NCBI RefSeq assembly: GCF_017876155.1
Contig: NZ_JAGINP010000011.1
Span: 62,001 to 126,000 of the forward strand
Direction: 5' to 3'
Length of the DNA: 64,000 nucleotides
DNA from: Azospirillum rugosum
GTDB lineage: Bacteria; Pseudomonadota; Alphaproteobacteria; Azospirillales; Azospirillaceae
Shown here: in pieces, positions 1 to 10,179 of the stretch
How positions within the stretch are numbered: the stretch's first letter is position 1
How the letters are laid out: every line of letters begins with the position of its first letter
The notes under the pieces: model-generated
The model's database searches: none
What the model saw: only the letters and a program-made list of their open reading frames with translations
What the model was told of the DNA's origin: nothing
Translations under genes and position numbers: made by a program

Positions 1-88
1 TCTCAAAACTCGACCTCTTTCATACGGGGTAGATCGATCATTCGCAAGCTAAATTGCGAATGACTCGCATTCCTATCTGCCGGGTAGC

Positions 89-117
89 AAAAAGCCCCGC
101 CGGTGAACCGGCAGGGC
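89..117 (-). terminator. Rho-independent terminator of the DUF882 gene
   Basis: Read on the minus strand, a 10-bp GC-rich stem (94-103 with 108-117, one G-U pair, 4-nt loop) is followed by a run of T residues (89-93). It lies about 45 bp after the stop codon of the DUF882 gene, so it ends that transcript. Confidence 0.85.
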
Positions 118-160
118 CTCTCTGAAAGAACGATTGAACGCGGAGAATCGGGCGTGGCGT

Positions 161-748
161 TCAGGCGGCCGACCAGTGCCGCATCGGGCCGACATCGACG
201 TGCACGAAGTCGCTGTCCGGGTAGTAGCCGACCCCGCCGCCGCGCAGGCTCAGCGCCGCGCGCTGAAGGTTGCGCAGCGCCAGCCCCGGCACCCGCAGGT
301 CGATGGCCTTGCCCTGCATGTGGAAGCTGTTCTGCGCCACGCCGGAGCCATCGCGCTCGCGCAGCCACGCGTTGGATTCCGGCGAGCGGTAGCCGGAGAT
401 GATGTGAACCGGGCCGCGGTTGCCGACCTTGCGGGTGAGGTTGTGCAGCAGATCCAGCAGCTTCGGGTCGATGGGGTGGATCGCGCCGGTGCGGTGGTCG
501 CGCAACAGGTGGTTGATCTCGCGCAGGCCCTCGCGCTGATAGCGCCCCTTCGACCAGTACTCGGTCCGCACCCGCTCCCCGGTGTGGAGATTGAGAAGGG
601 TCAGCATCCGGGGCGGAGCGCGCAGCGCCGCTTCCGACACCTCCGGTGCCATGACCATTCCGGCGGCCGCGGCCGCCAAGCCCAAGCGCAGCAACTCGCG
701 TCGGCCAAGCTTGCCCGCTCCGGTCGACGTGGGTTTCGCTACGGTCAT
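161..748 (-). CDS. DUF882/YcbK-family murein peptidase, Tat-exported
   Basis: This 195-residue protein belongs to the DUF882 (YcbK/MepK) branch of M15 zinc peptidases, which cut peptidoglycan cross-links in the periplasm. The ATG at 748 was chosen because GGAGG lies four bases upstream; the same frame stays open to 1168 without a better start. Residues 14-35 look like a twin-arginine signal (GRRELLRLGL, then an Ala-rich core). The metal-binding and catalytic pattern is visible near the C-terminus: H-x6-D in SFHMQGKAID and the HVDVG motif. An SG(Y)RSPESN loop is also typical of the family. It is transcribed alone and ends in a hairpin terminator. The fold is clear; the exact bond cleaved is inferred. 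Confidence 0.88.
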   Translation of the reverse strand: MTVAKPTSTGAGKLGRRELLRLGLAAAAAGMVMAPEVSEAALRAPPRMLTLLNLHTGERVRTEYWSKGRYQREGLREINHLLRDHRTGAIHPIDPKLLDLLHNLTRKVGNRGPVHIISGYRSPESNAWLRERDGSGVAQNSFHMQGKAIDLRVPGLALRNLQRAALSLRGGGVGYYPDSDFVHVDVGPMRHWSAA

Positions 749-1200
749 ATCGCCTCCATCAGGTCCCAAACCGGGCTGGCTGAACACGCCATAGCCCTTT
801 CGTTTGAGACTTTTTGGAGTCAGACCCCCACCCGGTGTCAAGAAACCAATGGTTAACGATTGCCCGATAGGGCGGATTTCCGCGGATTTTCGCGGATTGC
901 CACGCGACTCGATCGGCCCGATCGGTCCGTTACAACGCCGAAACACAACGCGACTCCGCCCCGAGTCGGCCCTGGAGCGCGACCGATTCGCACCGCGCGC
1001 AAGGCGTCGTGGCGCAGGGCCATGGCGATACCGCGGCAGCGGTACGCTGTCCAGAGCATGTTTCCAAATCGCATCAGCGTGTGACAAGGATGCCACAACA
1101 ATCAGCAACCAAAAGCGGTGCTGCGGCGAATTGTACCGTTTAGGCTTCGGTAAGGAATCCACCCCCATAGTTTGGATAGTGAAAAACTGTGCGGCGATTT
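749..1200. other. Intergenic region between divergent genes
   Basis: About 450 bp between the DUF882 gene (minus) and the first pentapeptide gene (plus). It should hold both promoters. No strong -35/-10 pair, operator or hairpin stands out. Open frames here have no ribosome site and look like chance GC-rich frames. Confidence 0.5.
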
Positions 1201-2517
1201 ATGTCCGTGTCCGCGGTCACCACAGCCCCTCCCCCCGCCTCTCCCACGCTCAGGCCCGACCAGCTGGCCGAGGTGCTGGAGCGGCACGCCCGCTGGATCA
1301 AGGGCCAGCCGGGCGGCGCGCGGGCGAACCTGTCGCACGCGGACCTGGAGGGGGCGGACCTATCGCAGCGCGACCTGCGCGGGGCGCGGCTGGCCGGCGC
1401 GCGGTTGGCCCGCAGCCGGCTGAACGGAACCAACCTCGCCGGCGCCGACCTGTTCGCGGTCGACCTGCGCGACGCCGACATCACCCGCGCGAACCTGATG
1501 CAGACCGACCTGCGCGGCGCCCGCCTGCGCGCGGCGGACTTTTCCAACGCGAACCTGCGCGGCGCCGACCTGCGCGCCGGAACGCTGGAACCGGGTGGCA
1601 CCAGCCGGCGCAGCCCCGGTCCGGACCTGACGCAGGAGGCGGAAACCACCCGGCAGATCCACCGGACGGCGCTGGCCCGCCTTCAGGGTGAGGCGACCGC
1701 CATGGGCGGCATTCCGACCGACCTGACGGGCGCCCTGCTGGTCAACGCCAACCTGACCGACGCCGACCTCACCGGCTCCATCCTGCAGAACGCCGACCTC
1801 ACCGGGGCGGTGCTGACCAACGCCAACCTGTCCGGCGTGCGCCTGAACGGGGCCAACCTGTCCGGGGCGCTGCTGGACGGCGCCACCTTCGACGACGCGG
1901 ACATGGTCGGCACGCGGATGGCCGATTGCGACCTGTCGCAGACCAACCTCGGCAACGCCCGACTCACCCGCCCCATCGACAGCATGGGGTCGGAGATCCA
2001 GCGCGCCATCTTCGACCACGAGCGCTGGATCGAGAGCTTCGGCCAGCGCGGCGAACGGGCGGAGTTGGACGGGGCGGACCTCAGCCGTGCCGACCTGCGC
2101 CGCGTGAACCTCAGCGCCGCGTCGCTGCGGGGGGCCAACCTGTCGGACGCGGCCCTGACCGGCGCGCAGCTGATGATGGCCGACTTGTCCGGGGCGAACC
2201 TGGAAGGCGCCAACCTGATGGGCGCCGACCTGTCCGGCGCGAACCTCAGCTACGCCAAGCTGTCGGGCGCCGACCTGACGCGCGTGAACCTCGGCCCGGC
2301 GGAGATCAAGGACCCCACCGGACGGCCGACCGGCCGCTCCTGGGCGGCCAACCTGATGGGGGCGGACCTGCGGCAGGCGCTGCTGGTCGGGTCCTGCCTG
2401 ACCCAGGCGAACCTGACGGAAGCCGACCTGGAGAACGCCGACCTCGACGGCGCGGATCTCGCCGGCGCCAAGCTCCAGCACGCCCACCTCCGCGGCCGCC
2501 CGCCCCGCCGCCGCTGA
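1201..2517 (+). CDS. Pentapeptide-repeat protein with HxxW linkers
   Basis: A 438-residue protein made largely of A(D/N)LxG pentapeptide repeats, which fold as a right-handed quadrilateral beta-helix. No signal peptide or membrane segment is seen, so it is probably cytosolic. The repeats come in blocks, each introduced by a short helix-like segment with an H-x-x-W motif (RHARWI near residue 28, DHERWI near 275) and a following G. The same linker appears in the pentapeptide-PilZ protein at 34666-36186, so the two are paralogues. The ATG at 1201 is used; an in-frame GTG at 1189 is possible, and neither has a good ribosome site. Biochemical role unknown; the family includes gyrase-protecting proteins and protein scaffolds. 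Confidence 0.85.
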   Translation: MSVSAVTTAPPPASPTLRPDQLAEVLERHARWIKGQPGGARANLSHADLEGADLSQRDLRGARLAGARLARSRLNGTNLAGADLFAVDLRDADITRANLMQTDLRGARLRAADFSNANLRGADLRAGTLEPGGTSRRSPGPDLTQEAETTRQIHRTALARLQGEATAMGGIPTDLTGALLVNANLTDADLTGSILQNADLTGAVLTNANLSGVRLNGANLSGALLDGATFDDADMVGTRMADCDLSQTNLGNARLTRPIDSMGSEIQRAIFDHERWIESFGQRGERAELDGADLSRADLRRVNLSAASLRGANLSDAALTGAQLMMADLSGANLEGANLMGADLSGANLSYAKLSGADLTRVNLGPAEIKDPTGRPTGRSWAANLMGADLRQALLVGSCLTQANLTEADLENADLDGADLAGAKLQHAHLRGRPPRRR

Positions 2518-2991
2518 GGCGTGGACCCAACCGGCCTCGTCGTCCCAGCGAAGGCTCTACGGTATTCACACATCTCTCGGTTGCGGTAGTGCATTGATCA
2601 GCAAAGAAAAAGCCCCTCTCCCCTTGGGGGAGAGGGGTTGGGGTGAGGGGTCGCTTACGGGCGGTAGCCCGGAAACGAGTCTTTTAAGGTTGAGCAACAA
2701 CGAAGCTTCTGGCCGGCCGAGGCCGGCTGCCACCCTCACCCCAACCCCTCTCCCCTCAAGGGAGAGGGGCTACTCGCCTCTTGGCATACATATCCTGCTG
2801 CGAATGCGAAACGCGCCTGCGAGATGTGTGAATGCCGTAGAGCGAAGGCTGGGATCCAGGGCACCCCGACCAGTCTCCGATGAGCCCTGGATTCCCGCCT
2901 TCGCGGGAATGACGGCTGTTTCCCTGTCGACGAACCGCTCCGCAAAAAGAACCTCTTGCACACAGAAGCGATCAGTGGAAAATTTGCGGTC
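2518..2991. repeat. Composite palindromic repeat region
   Basis: No gene. Three inverted-repeat layers are visible. An outer pair (about 2555-2576 and 2821-2842) reads GCTCTACGGYATTCACACATCTC on one strand and its complement on the other, with one mismatch. Inside it sits a CCCTCTCCCC / GGGGAGAGGG palindromic unit (2611-2771). To the right is a unit with GGGATCCAGGG and CCCTGGATTCCCGCC (2841-2914). The two inner families recur elsewhere in the window, so this looks like a stack of short intergenic repeats, possibly MITE-like. The promoter of the lrp-like gene must lie at its right end. Confidence 0.7.
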
Positions 2992-3441
2992 ATGGACGAT
3001 ATTGACCGCAAGATCATCGCGCATATCCAGCAAGACGGGCGCGCTTCCTACGCCGACATCGGGGCGGCGGCCGGACTGTCCGTGTCCGCCGTCAACGAGC
3101 GGCTGAAGAAATTGCAGGCCGGCGGGGCGATCCAGGGATGGGGTGCCCGGCTGGCGCCCAAGGCGCTCGGCCTCGACGTCCTCGCCTTCGTCGAGGTGCT
3201 GCTGGAACGGCCGGAGCACGACGCGCCTTTCCGCGCCGCCGTGCTGGCCATGCCGGCCGTGCAGGAGTGCCACCACGTCACCGGGGAGTGGTCCTATCTG
3301 CTGAAGGTGCGCGTGCCCGACACGGAGGCGCTGGAGCGCTTCCTGTCCGACCGGCTGAAGACCCTGCCGGGCGTGACGCGGTCCCACACGGTGATCGCGC
3401 TGTCTTCTGTGAAGGACACGCCGGCCCTGCCGGTGGAATAG
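2992..3441 (+). CDS. Lrp/AsnC-family transcriptional regulator
   Basis: A 149-residue Lrp/AsnC regulator. Residues 1-60 form the N-terminal helix-turn-helix (MDDIDRKIIAHIQQDGR, then LSVSAVNERLKKLQ), and residues 70-145 form the RAM/AsnC effector domain with the usual VxxCHxVTGxxSYLLKVR core. ATG 2992 fits the normal family N-terminus; the frame is open further upstream into repeat DNA, but that part is not conserved in type. The lysE-like gene starts 16 bp after its stop, so the two are probably co-transcribed and the regulator probably senses the amino acid the exporter removes. The ligand cannot be read from the sequence. Confidence 0.9.
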   Translation: MDDIDRKIIAHIQQDGRASYADIGAAAGLSVSAVNERLKKLQAGGAIQGWGARLAPKALGLDVLAFVEVLLERPEHDAPFRAAVLAMPAVQECHHVTGEWSYLLKVRVPDTEALERFLSDRLKTLPGVTRSHTVIALSSVKDTPALPVE

Positions 3442-3457
3442 GGTTGGGAGTGGGACC

Positions 3458-4111
3458 ATGGACAGCCTGCCCGTCCTGCTGAAGGGCCTTGCCATCGGGC
3501 TCAGCATCGCCGCACCGGTCGGGCCGATCGGGCTGCTGTGCATCCGCCGCACGCTCGCCGACGGGCCGGCGCATGGCTTCGCCAGCGGCCTTGGCGCGGC
3601 CAGCGCGGACGCGGTCTACGGCGCCATCGCCGGGTTCGGCGTGGCGCTGGTCACCGACGCGCTGGTCGGCAGCCAGACCGCGTTGAAGCTCGTCGGCGGG
3701 CTGATGCTGCTGTGGCTGGGCTGGAGCACGCTCCGCGCTCGTCCCTCGGATCGGCCAGCGGACCGGCCGGCCGCCGCGCGGACCGCCGGCGGGCTTGCGG
3801 GGGCCTACGCCTCCACCTTCCTGCTGACGCTCGCCAACCCGGCGACCATCCTCAGCTTCGCCGCGGTGTTCGGCGGGCTGGGTCTGACGCCGACCTCACC
3901 CACGAACGGCGGAACGGGAGACAGCACGGCCGTGGCCGCCGTTCTCGTGCTCGGCGTGTTCGTCGGATCGGCATTGTGGTGGCTTGCGCTCAGCGCCTCG
4001 GTCGGCGCTTTCCGGCGTCGGGTCACGCCCGCCGCCATGCTGTGGATCAACCGCGCGTCCGGCGCGGTTTTGGGAGGTTTCGGGATCGCGGCGCTCGCCT
4101 CGCTCCTCTAA
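3458..4111 (+). CDS. LysE/RhtB-family amino-acid exporter
   Basis: A 217-residue inner-membrane protein with about six hydrophobic segments. The N-terminal segment (GLAIGLSIAAPVGPIGLLCI) carries the P-x-G-P signature of the LysE/RhtB exporters, and the TLANPATILSF stretch marks the central part of the family. The ATG at 3458 has a GGGAG ribosome site. It follows the Lrp-type regulator directly, an arrangement common for LysE exporters, whose local regulator responds to the exported amino acid. Substrate unknown. Confidence 0.9.
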   Translation: MDSLPVLLKGLAIGLSIAAPVGPIGLLCIRRTLADGPAHGFASGLGAASADAVYGAIAGFGVALVTDALVGSQTALKLVGGLMLLWLGWSTLRARPSDRPADRPAAARTAGGLAGAYASTFLLTLANPATILSFAAVFGGLGLTPTSPTNGGTGDSTAVAAVLVLGVFVGSALWWLALSASVGAFRRRVTPAAMLWINRASGAVLGGFGIAALASLL

Positions 4112-4147
4112 GCGCCCTCCCGGCGCTCCTGCCTTGAGACGAAAACC

Positions 4148-4276
4148 TTACAGAAGGGCCGTGACCGGACCGCCGAGGACGACGGTGGCGACCACGAGCA
4201 GGGCAACCGCCACCAGCTTCTCCGCCGGCGACCAGCGCTGCCAATCCTTCTTGAAGCTCTTCAGATCCTGGGCCAT
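4148..4276 (-). CDS. Small single-pass membrane protein, 42 residues
   Basis: A short gene with the protein start MAQDLKSFKKDWQRWSP, followed by a hydrophobic helix of about 20 residues (LVAVALLVVATVVLGG) and a short tail. The ATG at 4276 has a strong GCGGAGG ribosome site five bases upstream, and the amphipathic head plus one membrane helix argues that it is translated. The N-terminus should face the cytoplasm given its Lys/Arg content. It converges with the LysE gene. I do not recognise a family. Confidence 0.65.
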   Translation of the reverse strand: MAQDLKSFKKDWQRWSPAEKLVAVALLVVATVVLGGPVTALL

Positions 4277-4548
4277 GGCATCCTCCGCCATCCCTGAAAG
4301 TCCGTGCCTGCGTCAATCCTGCGCTTGACCAGTTGATGTTTGGTTAACGCGCAGCAGCTGTTGGCTCTTCCATGAAAATGCCACAGCCCCTCCAAAATAT
4401 AGGATGATCCAGATCAAGTAGAAGAAAATTTGCCGACAATTTTGGGGATCGCCTTGCGGGGCTCTCCGGCGGGTGTCCGGTCCCACCGTTCGAAGGGTTC
4501 CCCCGGCCGCGCCGGAGCCCCAAATTGTCAAGAAAGAGGCTGGTGGGG

Positions 4549-5574
4549 GTGCGTGGCGTGAGTGGACTGAAGATCGGCCTTGCGCTCGGCAGCGGGGCCG
4601 CCCGCGGCTGGGCGCACATCGGCGTCCTGCGCGCGCTGGAGGAGATCGGGGTCGCGCCGGACGTGATCTGCGGCACCTCCATCGGCGCCGTCGTCGGCGC
4701 GGCCTACCTGACGGAGCAGCTCGACGAATTGCAGAGCTGGGCGCAGAACATGGGCTGGCTCGGCATGCTGGGCATCATCGACCTCACCTTCCGCCGCGGC
4801 GGGCTGGTGGCGGCCGAACGCGCCTTCGACCGCTTCCGCAACCACCGCACCGAGGTCGCCATCGACCAGCTGGACCGGCCCTTCGCCGCCGTCGCCACCG
4901 ACCTCAGCACCGGCCGGGAAATCTGGCTGCGCGAAGGGCCGCTGCTCAGCGCCGTGCAGGCCTCCGCCGCGATGCCCGGCCTGTTCCCGGCGGTGCGGCG
5001 CGACGATCACTGGCTGGTCGACGGTGCCCTGGTCAACCCGGTGCCGGTGTCGCTGTGCCGCGCGCTCGGCGCCGACGTGGTGATCGCCGTGAACCTGAAC
5101 AGCGAGCTGTCGCCGCTCGCCCGCCCTGCCCTGCGCGGCGCCCCGGCGGCGGCCCGCGCCCGTGCTGCGGCGGCCCCGGCGCCGGCGCCGGTCGTGGTCC
5201 CGGAAGCGGCGGCACCCGCGGGGGACGCCACCTCGCCGGCCTTCACCGGCTTCACCTCGCAGATCGCCTCCTGGCTCGGCCGCCGCCCGGTGCCGCGCAC
5301 GCGCTTCCTGGCGAACCAGCTGGACCACACCACGGCGCCGGCCCCCAACGTGATGCCCAGTGTGATGGACGTGATGGCGGGATCCATCGACATCATGCAG
5401 GACCGCATCACGCGCTCCCGCCTCGCCGGCGAGCCGCCGGACGTGCTGATCGCCCCACGCCTCGCCCACATCGGCATCCTGGAGTTCGACCGCGCCGAGG
5501 AGGTCGTGGAGATCGGCTACGCCGCCGCGTCCATCCTCCGCCCGGCGCTGGAACTGGCGCTGCGGCGGGCGTGA
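4549..5574 (+). CDS. Patatin-like phospholipase, RssA type
   Basis: A 341-residue patatin-fold serine lipid acyl hydrolase. The oxyanion-loop motif LGSGAARGWAHIGVL lies at the N-terminus, the nucleophile elbow GTSIG about 30 residues later, and the catalytic Asp in VDGALVNPVPV near residue 165, so the Ser-Asp dyad is complete. The middle (about residues 185-240) is an Ala/Pro-rich low-complexity insertion. The start is uncertain: no ATG is available; GTG 4549 is preferred because an AAGAGG site precedes it, with TTG 4525 or GTG 4558 as alternatives. No signal peptide, so it is cytosolic or membrane-associated. Substrate unknown. Confidence 0.88.
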   Translation: MRGVSGLKIGLALGSGAARGWAHIGVLRALEEIGVAPDVICGTSIGAVVGAAYLTEQLDELQSWAQNMGWLGMLGIIDLTFRRGGLVAAERAFDRFRNHRTEVAIDQLDRPFAAVATDLSTGREIWLREGPLLSAVQASAAMPGLFPAVRRDDHWLVDGALVNPVPVSLCRALGADVVIAVNLNSELSPLARPALRGAPAAARARAAAAPAPAPVVVPEAAAPAGDATSPAFTGFTSQIASWLGRRPVPRTRFLANQLDHTTAPAPNVMPSVMDVMAGSIDIMQDRITRSRLAGEPPDVLIAPRLAHIGILEFDRAEEVVEIGYAAASILRPALELALRRA

Positions 5575-5578
5575 GGCG

Positions 5579-6526
5579 TCACAAAGGAGCCGCCGGCCAC
5601 ATCCACGTCAGCTCGTGCTTGTTGTGCGACAGGTGCAGCACCCGGCCGCCGGGGATCGCGGCGAAGGCGCGGGCGGTCTCGTGGTCGGTCTCGGCCTGAA
5701 ACTTCAGCGTGCAGATGAAGCGCTTGGCGAGCCCACTGTCCATCCACTGCTGCACCAGACGCAGCAGCCGCGTCGGGTAGCAGATGACGTCGCAGCACAG
5801 CCAGTCCACCGGGCCGACGTCCTGCGGCTTCAGGCCGAAGGCGCTCTCCTGGCGGAACTCCACGCGCGGCAGGGCGGCGATGGCGGGGTCGAGCGGCGCC
5901 TTGTCCACGCTGACCACGCTGGCGCCCAGCTCGTGCAGCACCCAGGTCCAACCGCCGGGACAGGCGCCCAGGTCGATGCAGCGGTCGCCGGGGCCGGGCT
6001 GCTCCCCGAACAGCGTCAGGGCTTCCCACAGCTTCAAATAGGCGCGGTTGGGCGGGGCCGTCCGGTTCTCGACGAAGGCGACCTCGCCGTGGCGGTACGG
6101 GCTGGAGCAGCGCGCCGCCGCGACGATGGTGTTCTCATCCAGCAGCGTCCAGGACCCCAGCGGCGCCGTCGGCAGCGCGGAGGGGAACACGACCGGCTTC
6201 GCCGAGACGTGCGGCAGGTTCTCCTGGATCAGGTTGGCCCGGCGGTGGTGGCGCAGCGACCAGAGCGCCCAATTGCGCTGAATCCCGCGCAGCGCCCGCG
6301 CCCCGTCCTTGATCGAGGCGATCTCGATTTTCACCGGGTCATACCAGATGTTTTGCGCCCAGGCGGCCGGCCGCGCCGGGCCGGGCGCGAAGACCAGCCG
6401 GTCCTCCACCGCCGACACGTCGCCCAGCTCCGCCACGAGGTCCTGCACGAAGCCCTCGGGCGCCAGATAGATGGTCTGCCCCAGGGGCTCGTGCCCCGGA
6501 GTCGTGGAGTGCGCTGCGTCAGTCAT
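5579..6526 (-). CDS. RlmM-like SAM-dependent RNA 2'-O-methyltransferase
   Basis: A 315-residue protein. Residues 1-150 form an RNA-binding-type N-terminal part, and residues 165-310 a Rossmann methyltransferase of the FtsJ/RlmM class. The SAM site is DLGACPGGWTW. The K-D-K-E catalytic set can be placed: Lys in AYLKLWEAL, Asp in WLCCDVICYP, Lys in CTLKFQAETD and Glu in KHELTWM. E. coli RlmM methylates C2498 of 23S rRNA; this protein is shorter, so the same target is inferred, not shown. It converges with the patatin gene, with only four bases between the stop codons. Confidence 0.85.
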   Translation of the reverse strand: MTDAAHSTTPGHEPLGQTIYLAPEGFVQDLVAELGDVSAVEDRLVFAPGPARPAAWAQNIWYDPVKIEIASIKDGARALRGIQRNWALWSLRHHRRANLIQENLPHVSAKPVVFPSALPTAPLGSWTLLDENTIVAAARCSSPYRHGEVAFVENRTAPPNRAYLKLWEALTLFGEQPGPGDRCIDLGACPGGWTWVLHELGASVVSVDKAPLDPAIAALPRVEFRQESAFGLKPQDVGPVDWLCCDVICYPTRLLRLVQQWMDSGLAKRFICTLKFQAETDHETARAFAAIPGGRVLHLSHNKHELTWMWPAAPL

Positions 6527-6644
6527 GCGCAGGGGCTACCGCTCCCGCGGCCGGAATGCAAGCGAAGTCCGCACCCGCCCGGCGTACCCCTGCGACACCG
6601 CGCCACACCCCGTGAGAATCACTGGACCTGTGACCTGGATCATT

Positions 6645-6659
6645 TGACAATCATTCTCA
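6645..6659 (+). promoter_or_regulatory. Fur-box-like operator upstream of bfd
   Basis: TGACAATCATTCTCA fits the 7-1-7 Fur consensus TGATAATNATTATCA at 12 of 14 specified positions. It overlaps a TTGACA hexamer (6644-6649) that could act as the -35 of the bfd promoter, 85 bp upstream of the ATG. Iron-dependent repression of bfd is the known pattern in proteobacteria; in alphaproteobacteria Irr or RirA could act instead. Confidence 0.6.
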
Positions 6660-6743
6660 GTCGCACTACACCAATTCACGCGAACCAGCGCATCCCCGGC
6701 CCCCTTACGGCACGGTCGCGGATCACAGCGATGACGAGGGCTC

Positions 6744-6989
6744 ATGTACGTTTGCATCTGCCACGCGTTGAACGACAAGCAGGTCTCCAAGGCCCTCGAC
6801 ACCGGCGCGCACACGCCGGCTTCCATCTTCCGCCACCATGGCTGCCAGGTTCAGTGCGGCAAATGCGTGCCCCTGATGCGGGAAATGGCCCAGGATCACC
6901 GCAGCCGCCAGTGCGGCGCGTGCGCCACCACCTGCACGCCGGAGCCGGCGAACGCCGACGCCTATCCGTACGGCGTCGCGGCGGAGTAA
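6744..6989 (+). CDS. bfd: Bacterioferritin-associated ferredoxin
   Basis: An 81-residue (2Fe-2S)-binding protein of the BFD-like family. The ligands are the early pair C4-x-C6 (MYVCICHALND) and the later pair C-x-x-C (QVQCGKCVP). Bfd docks on bacterioferritin and passes an electron that releases stored iron. A GAGGG ribosome site precedes ATG 6744. The C-terminal tail has extra cysteines (RQCGACATTCTP) not needed for the cluster. Bacterioferritin is in the same window at 47939-48418, not adjacent. The Fur-like site upstream suggests induction under low iron. Confidence 0.92.
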   Translation: MYVCICHALNDKQVSKALDTGAHTPASIFRHHGCQVQCGKCVPLMREMAQDHRSRQCGACATTCTPEPANADAYPYGVAAE

Positions 6990-7412
6990 CCCGCCCGGTC
7001 ACCCCTTCCGGAATCCTGCCCGGAGTCTTGCCCTGAGTCTTGTGGGGACACAGCCGTACTTTCGGCTGCGACAATGCGTCCCTGTTCTATGCAAATGGTT
7101 TGGTTGACGAACCGTCCCGAATGCGGCAGAACCGCACCACCAACCAAACACAACAAAAGCTGAATTCCGGGCCGGACCCAACCGCCCGAAAACAGGGACG
7201 CTTGATGAAATAATCAAACTTCGGGAACCGGGCACGTCTTGCGTTGTATATGCAGGACAACCCGGTCGGTTTTCTTTTTGGCAGCGCAGCGCACAACCTG
7301 TTGCAATGCACCATCGCGACAGCAAGCATTGTGCAAAGCACAGGTTCATTGAACGCCCGACACCCTGCTGCCGGCCGATCAACACCGAAGAGATCCAAAG
7401 GGGGATCCATCC
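6990..7412. other. Intergenic region, relatively AT-rich
   Basis: About 420 bp between bfd and the small protein gene at 7413, both plus strand. It is more AT-rich than its surroundings (7080-7330) and must carry the promoter of the downstream gene. No convincing terminator, operator or gene was found. Confidence 0.5.
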
Positions 7413-7718
7413 ATGAGCTGCCGTCAACGGCAAGCCCACGATACGTTGTGCCGTGATCTTCTCTTCCACGCCACGGACCGGCTCGACCGGCTGCGCAGCC
7501 TGGTCGAGCGCCGGACCCAGCCGGACCGGGAAGACATGGAACGTACGCTCGACGCCCTGCGGGGCCTGCTGAACCGCGTGACCGGCCGGATCGAGGCCGC
7601 GCACCTCGCGACCGACGACGCCTGGCCCTTCGCCCGCGCCATGGCCGACCAGGCGATCGAGGAGCTGGTCGCCAGCCTCGACGCCGCCGAGGCCCGTCTC
7701 AAGCGCGCCGCCGCCTGA
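7413..7718 (+). CDS. Small helical protein of unknown function
   Basis: A 101-residue protein, strongly charged and predicted all-helical by its heptad-like Leu/Arg/Glu pattern (LFHATDRLDRLRSLVERR, then LDALRGLLNRVTGRIEAAH). ATG 7413 has a GGGGGAT ribosome site eight bases upstream. No signal peptide or membrane segment. It converges with the sensor kinase at 7737. I do not recognise a family. Confidence 0.65.
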   Translation: MSCRQRQAHDTLCRDLLFHATDRLDRLRSLVERRTQPDREDMERTLDALRGLLNRVTGRIEAAHLATDDAWPFARAMADQAIEELVASLDAAEARLKRAAA

Positions 7719-7736
7719 CCGCGGCGCGCACCCTTT

Positions 7737-9476
<1,740 letters not shown>

Positions 9477-9576
9477 GATCGCGGACGCCCTTTGCGCGGG
9501 CCCCCGTCACGATTCGTCCGTGTGGCGACGCTCCCTGTCAAGCCGGACTCTCGGCCCAACGGCGAAACGGGCGCGC

Positions 9577-10179
9577 TCAGCCCACGGCGGCGAGGATCCG
9601 GGCCAGCTCCACCGCCGTCTTGACCCCCATCTTCTCGAAGACGTGGGCGCGGTGGACCTCCACCGTTCGCATGCTGATTCCCAGGTCGTCGGCGATGACC
9701 TTGTTCAGCTTCCCGGCGATGACGAGGTCCATCACCTGCCGCTCGCGCTGGGTCAGCGAGGCGAGCCGCGCGGCGACGCCCGCCTGCCCCGCCTCACGCT
9801 CCCGCTGGTCGGCGTCGAAGGCCATCGCCTCGATGACCCGGTCGACCAGGTCGTTGTCGTTGAACGGCTTCTCCACGAAATCGCGGGCGCCCTTCTTCAG
9901 GGCCGACACCGCCTTCGGCACATCGCCGTGGCCGGTCAGGAACAGCACGGGCATGCGGCAGCCCAGGTCGCGGAGACGGTCGAACAGCTCCAGCCCGCTC
10001 ATCCCGTCCATGCGGATGTCCAGCAGCAGGCAACCGGCGAGGTCCGGCGCGTAGTCCGCCAGAAAGGCTTCGGCCGAGGGCCAGACGGCGACGGGCACGT
10101 TGCGCGACTGGAACAGCCAGCCCAGCGCGTCGCGGATCGCCTCGTCGTCATCGACGATGTGCAGCTTCGGCTCGCTCAT
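9577..10179 (-). CDS. dctR: C4-dicarboxylate response regulator DctR, FixJ/LuxR type
   Basis: A 200-residue regulator: receiver domain (1-120) with the acidic pocket at D10-D12, phospho-acceptor D54 (LLLDIRMDG) and the conserved Lys in FVEKPF, then a LuxR/FixJ helix-turn-helix (about 140-190, LTQRERQVMDLVIAG and ISMRTVEVHRAHVFEKM). Its ATG overlaps the dctS stop (ATGA), so translation is coupled. The kinase-regulator pair lies divergent to dctPQM, as in Rhodobacter capsulatus, where DctS/DctR activates the TRAP transporter. Confidence 0.9.
   Translation of the reverse strand: MSEPKLHIVDDDEAIRDALGWLFQSRNVPVAVWPSAEAFLADYAPDLAGCLLLDIRMDGMSGLELFDRLRDLGCRMPVLFLTGHGDVPKAVSALKKGARDFVEKPFNDNDLVDRVIEAMAFDADQREREAGQAGVAARLASLTQRERQVMDLVIAGKLNKVIADDLGISMRTVEVHRAHVFEKMGVKTAVELARILAAVG

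Noticed and set aside
7228-7245. Possible sigma-54 promoter (GGGCACGTCTTGC)
   Set aside because: The distance between the GG and GC elements is 8 to 9 bases in place of the required 10.
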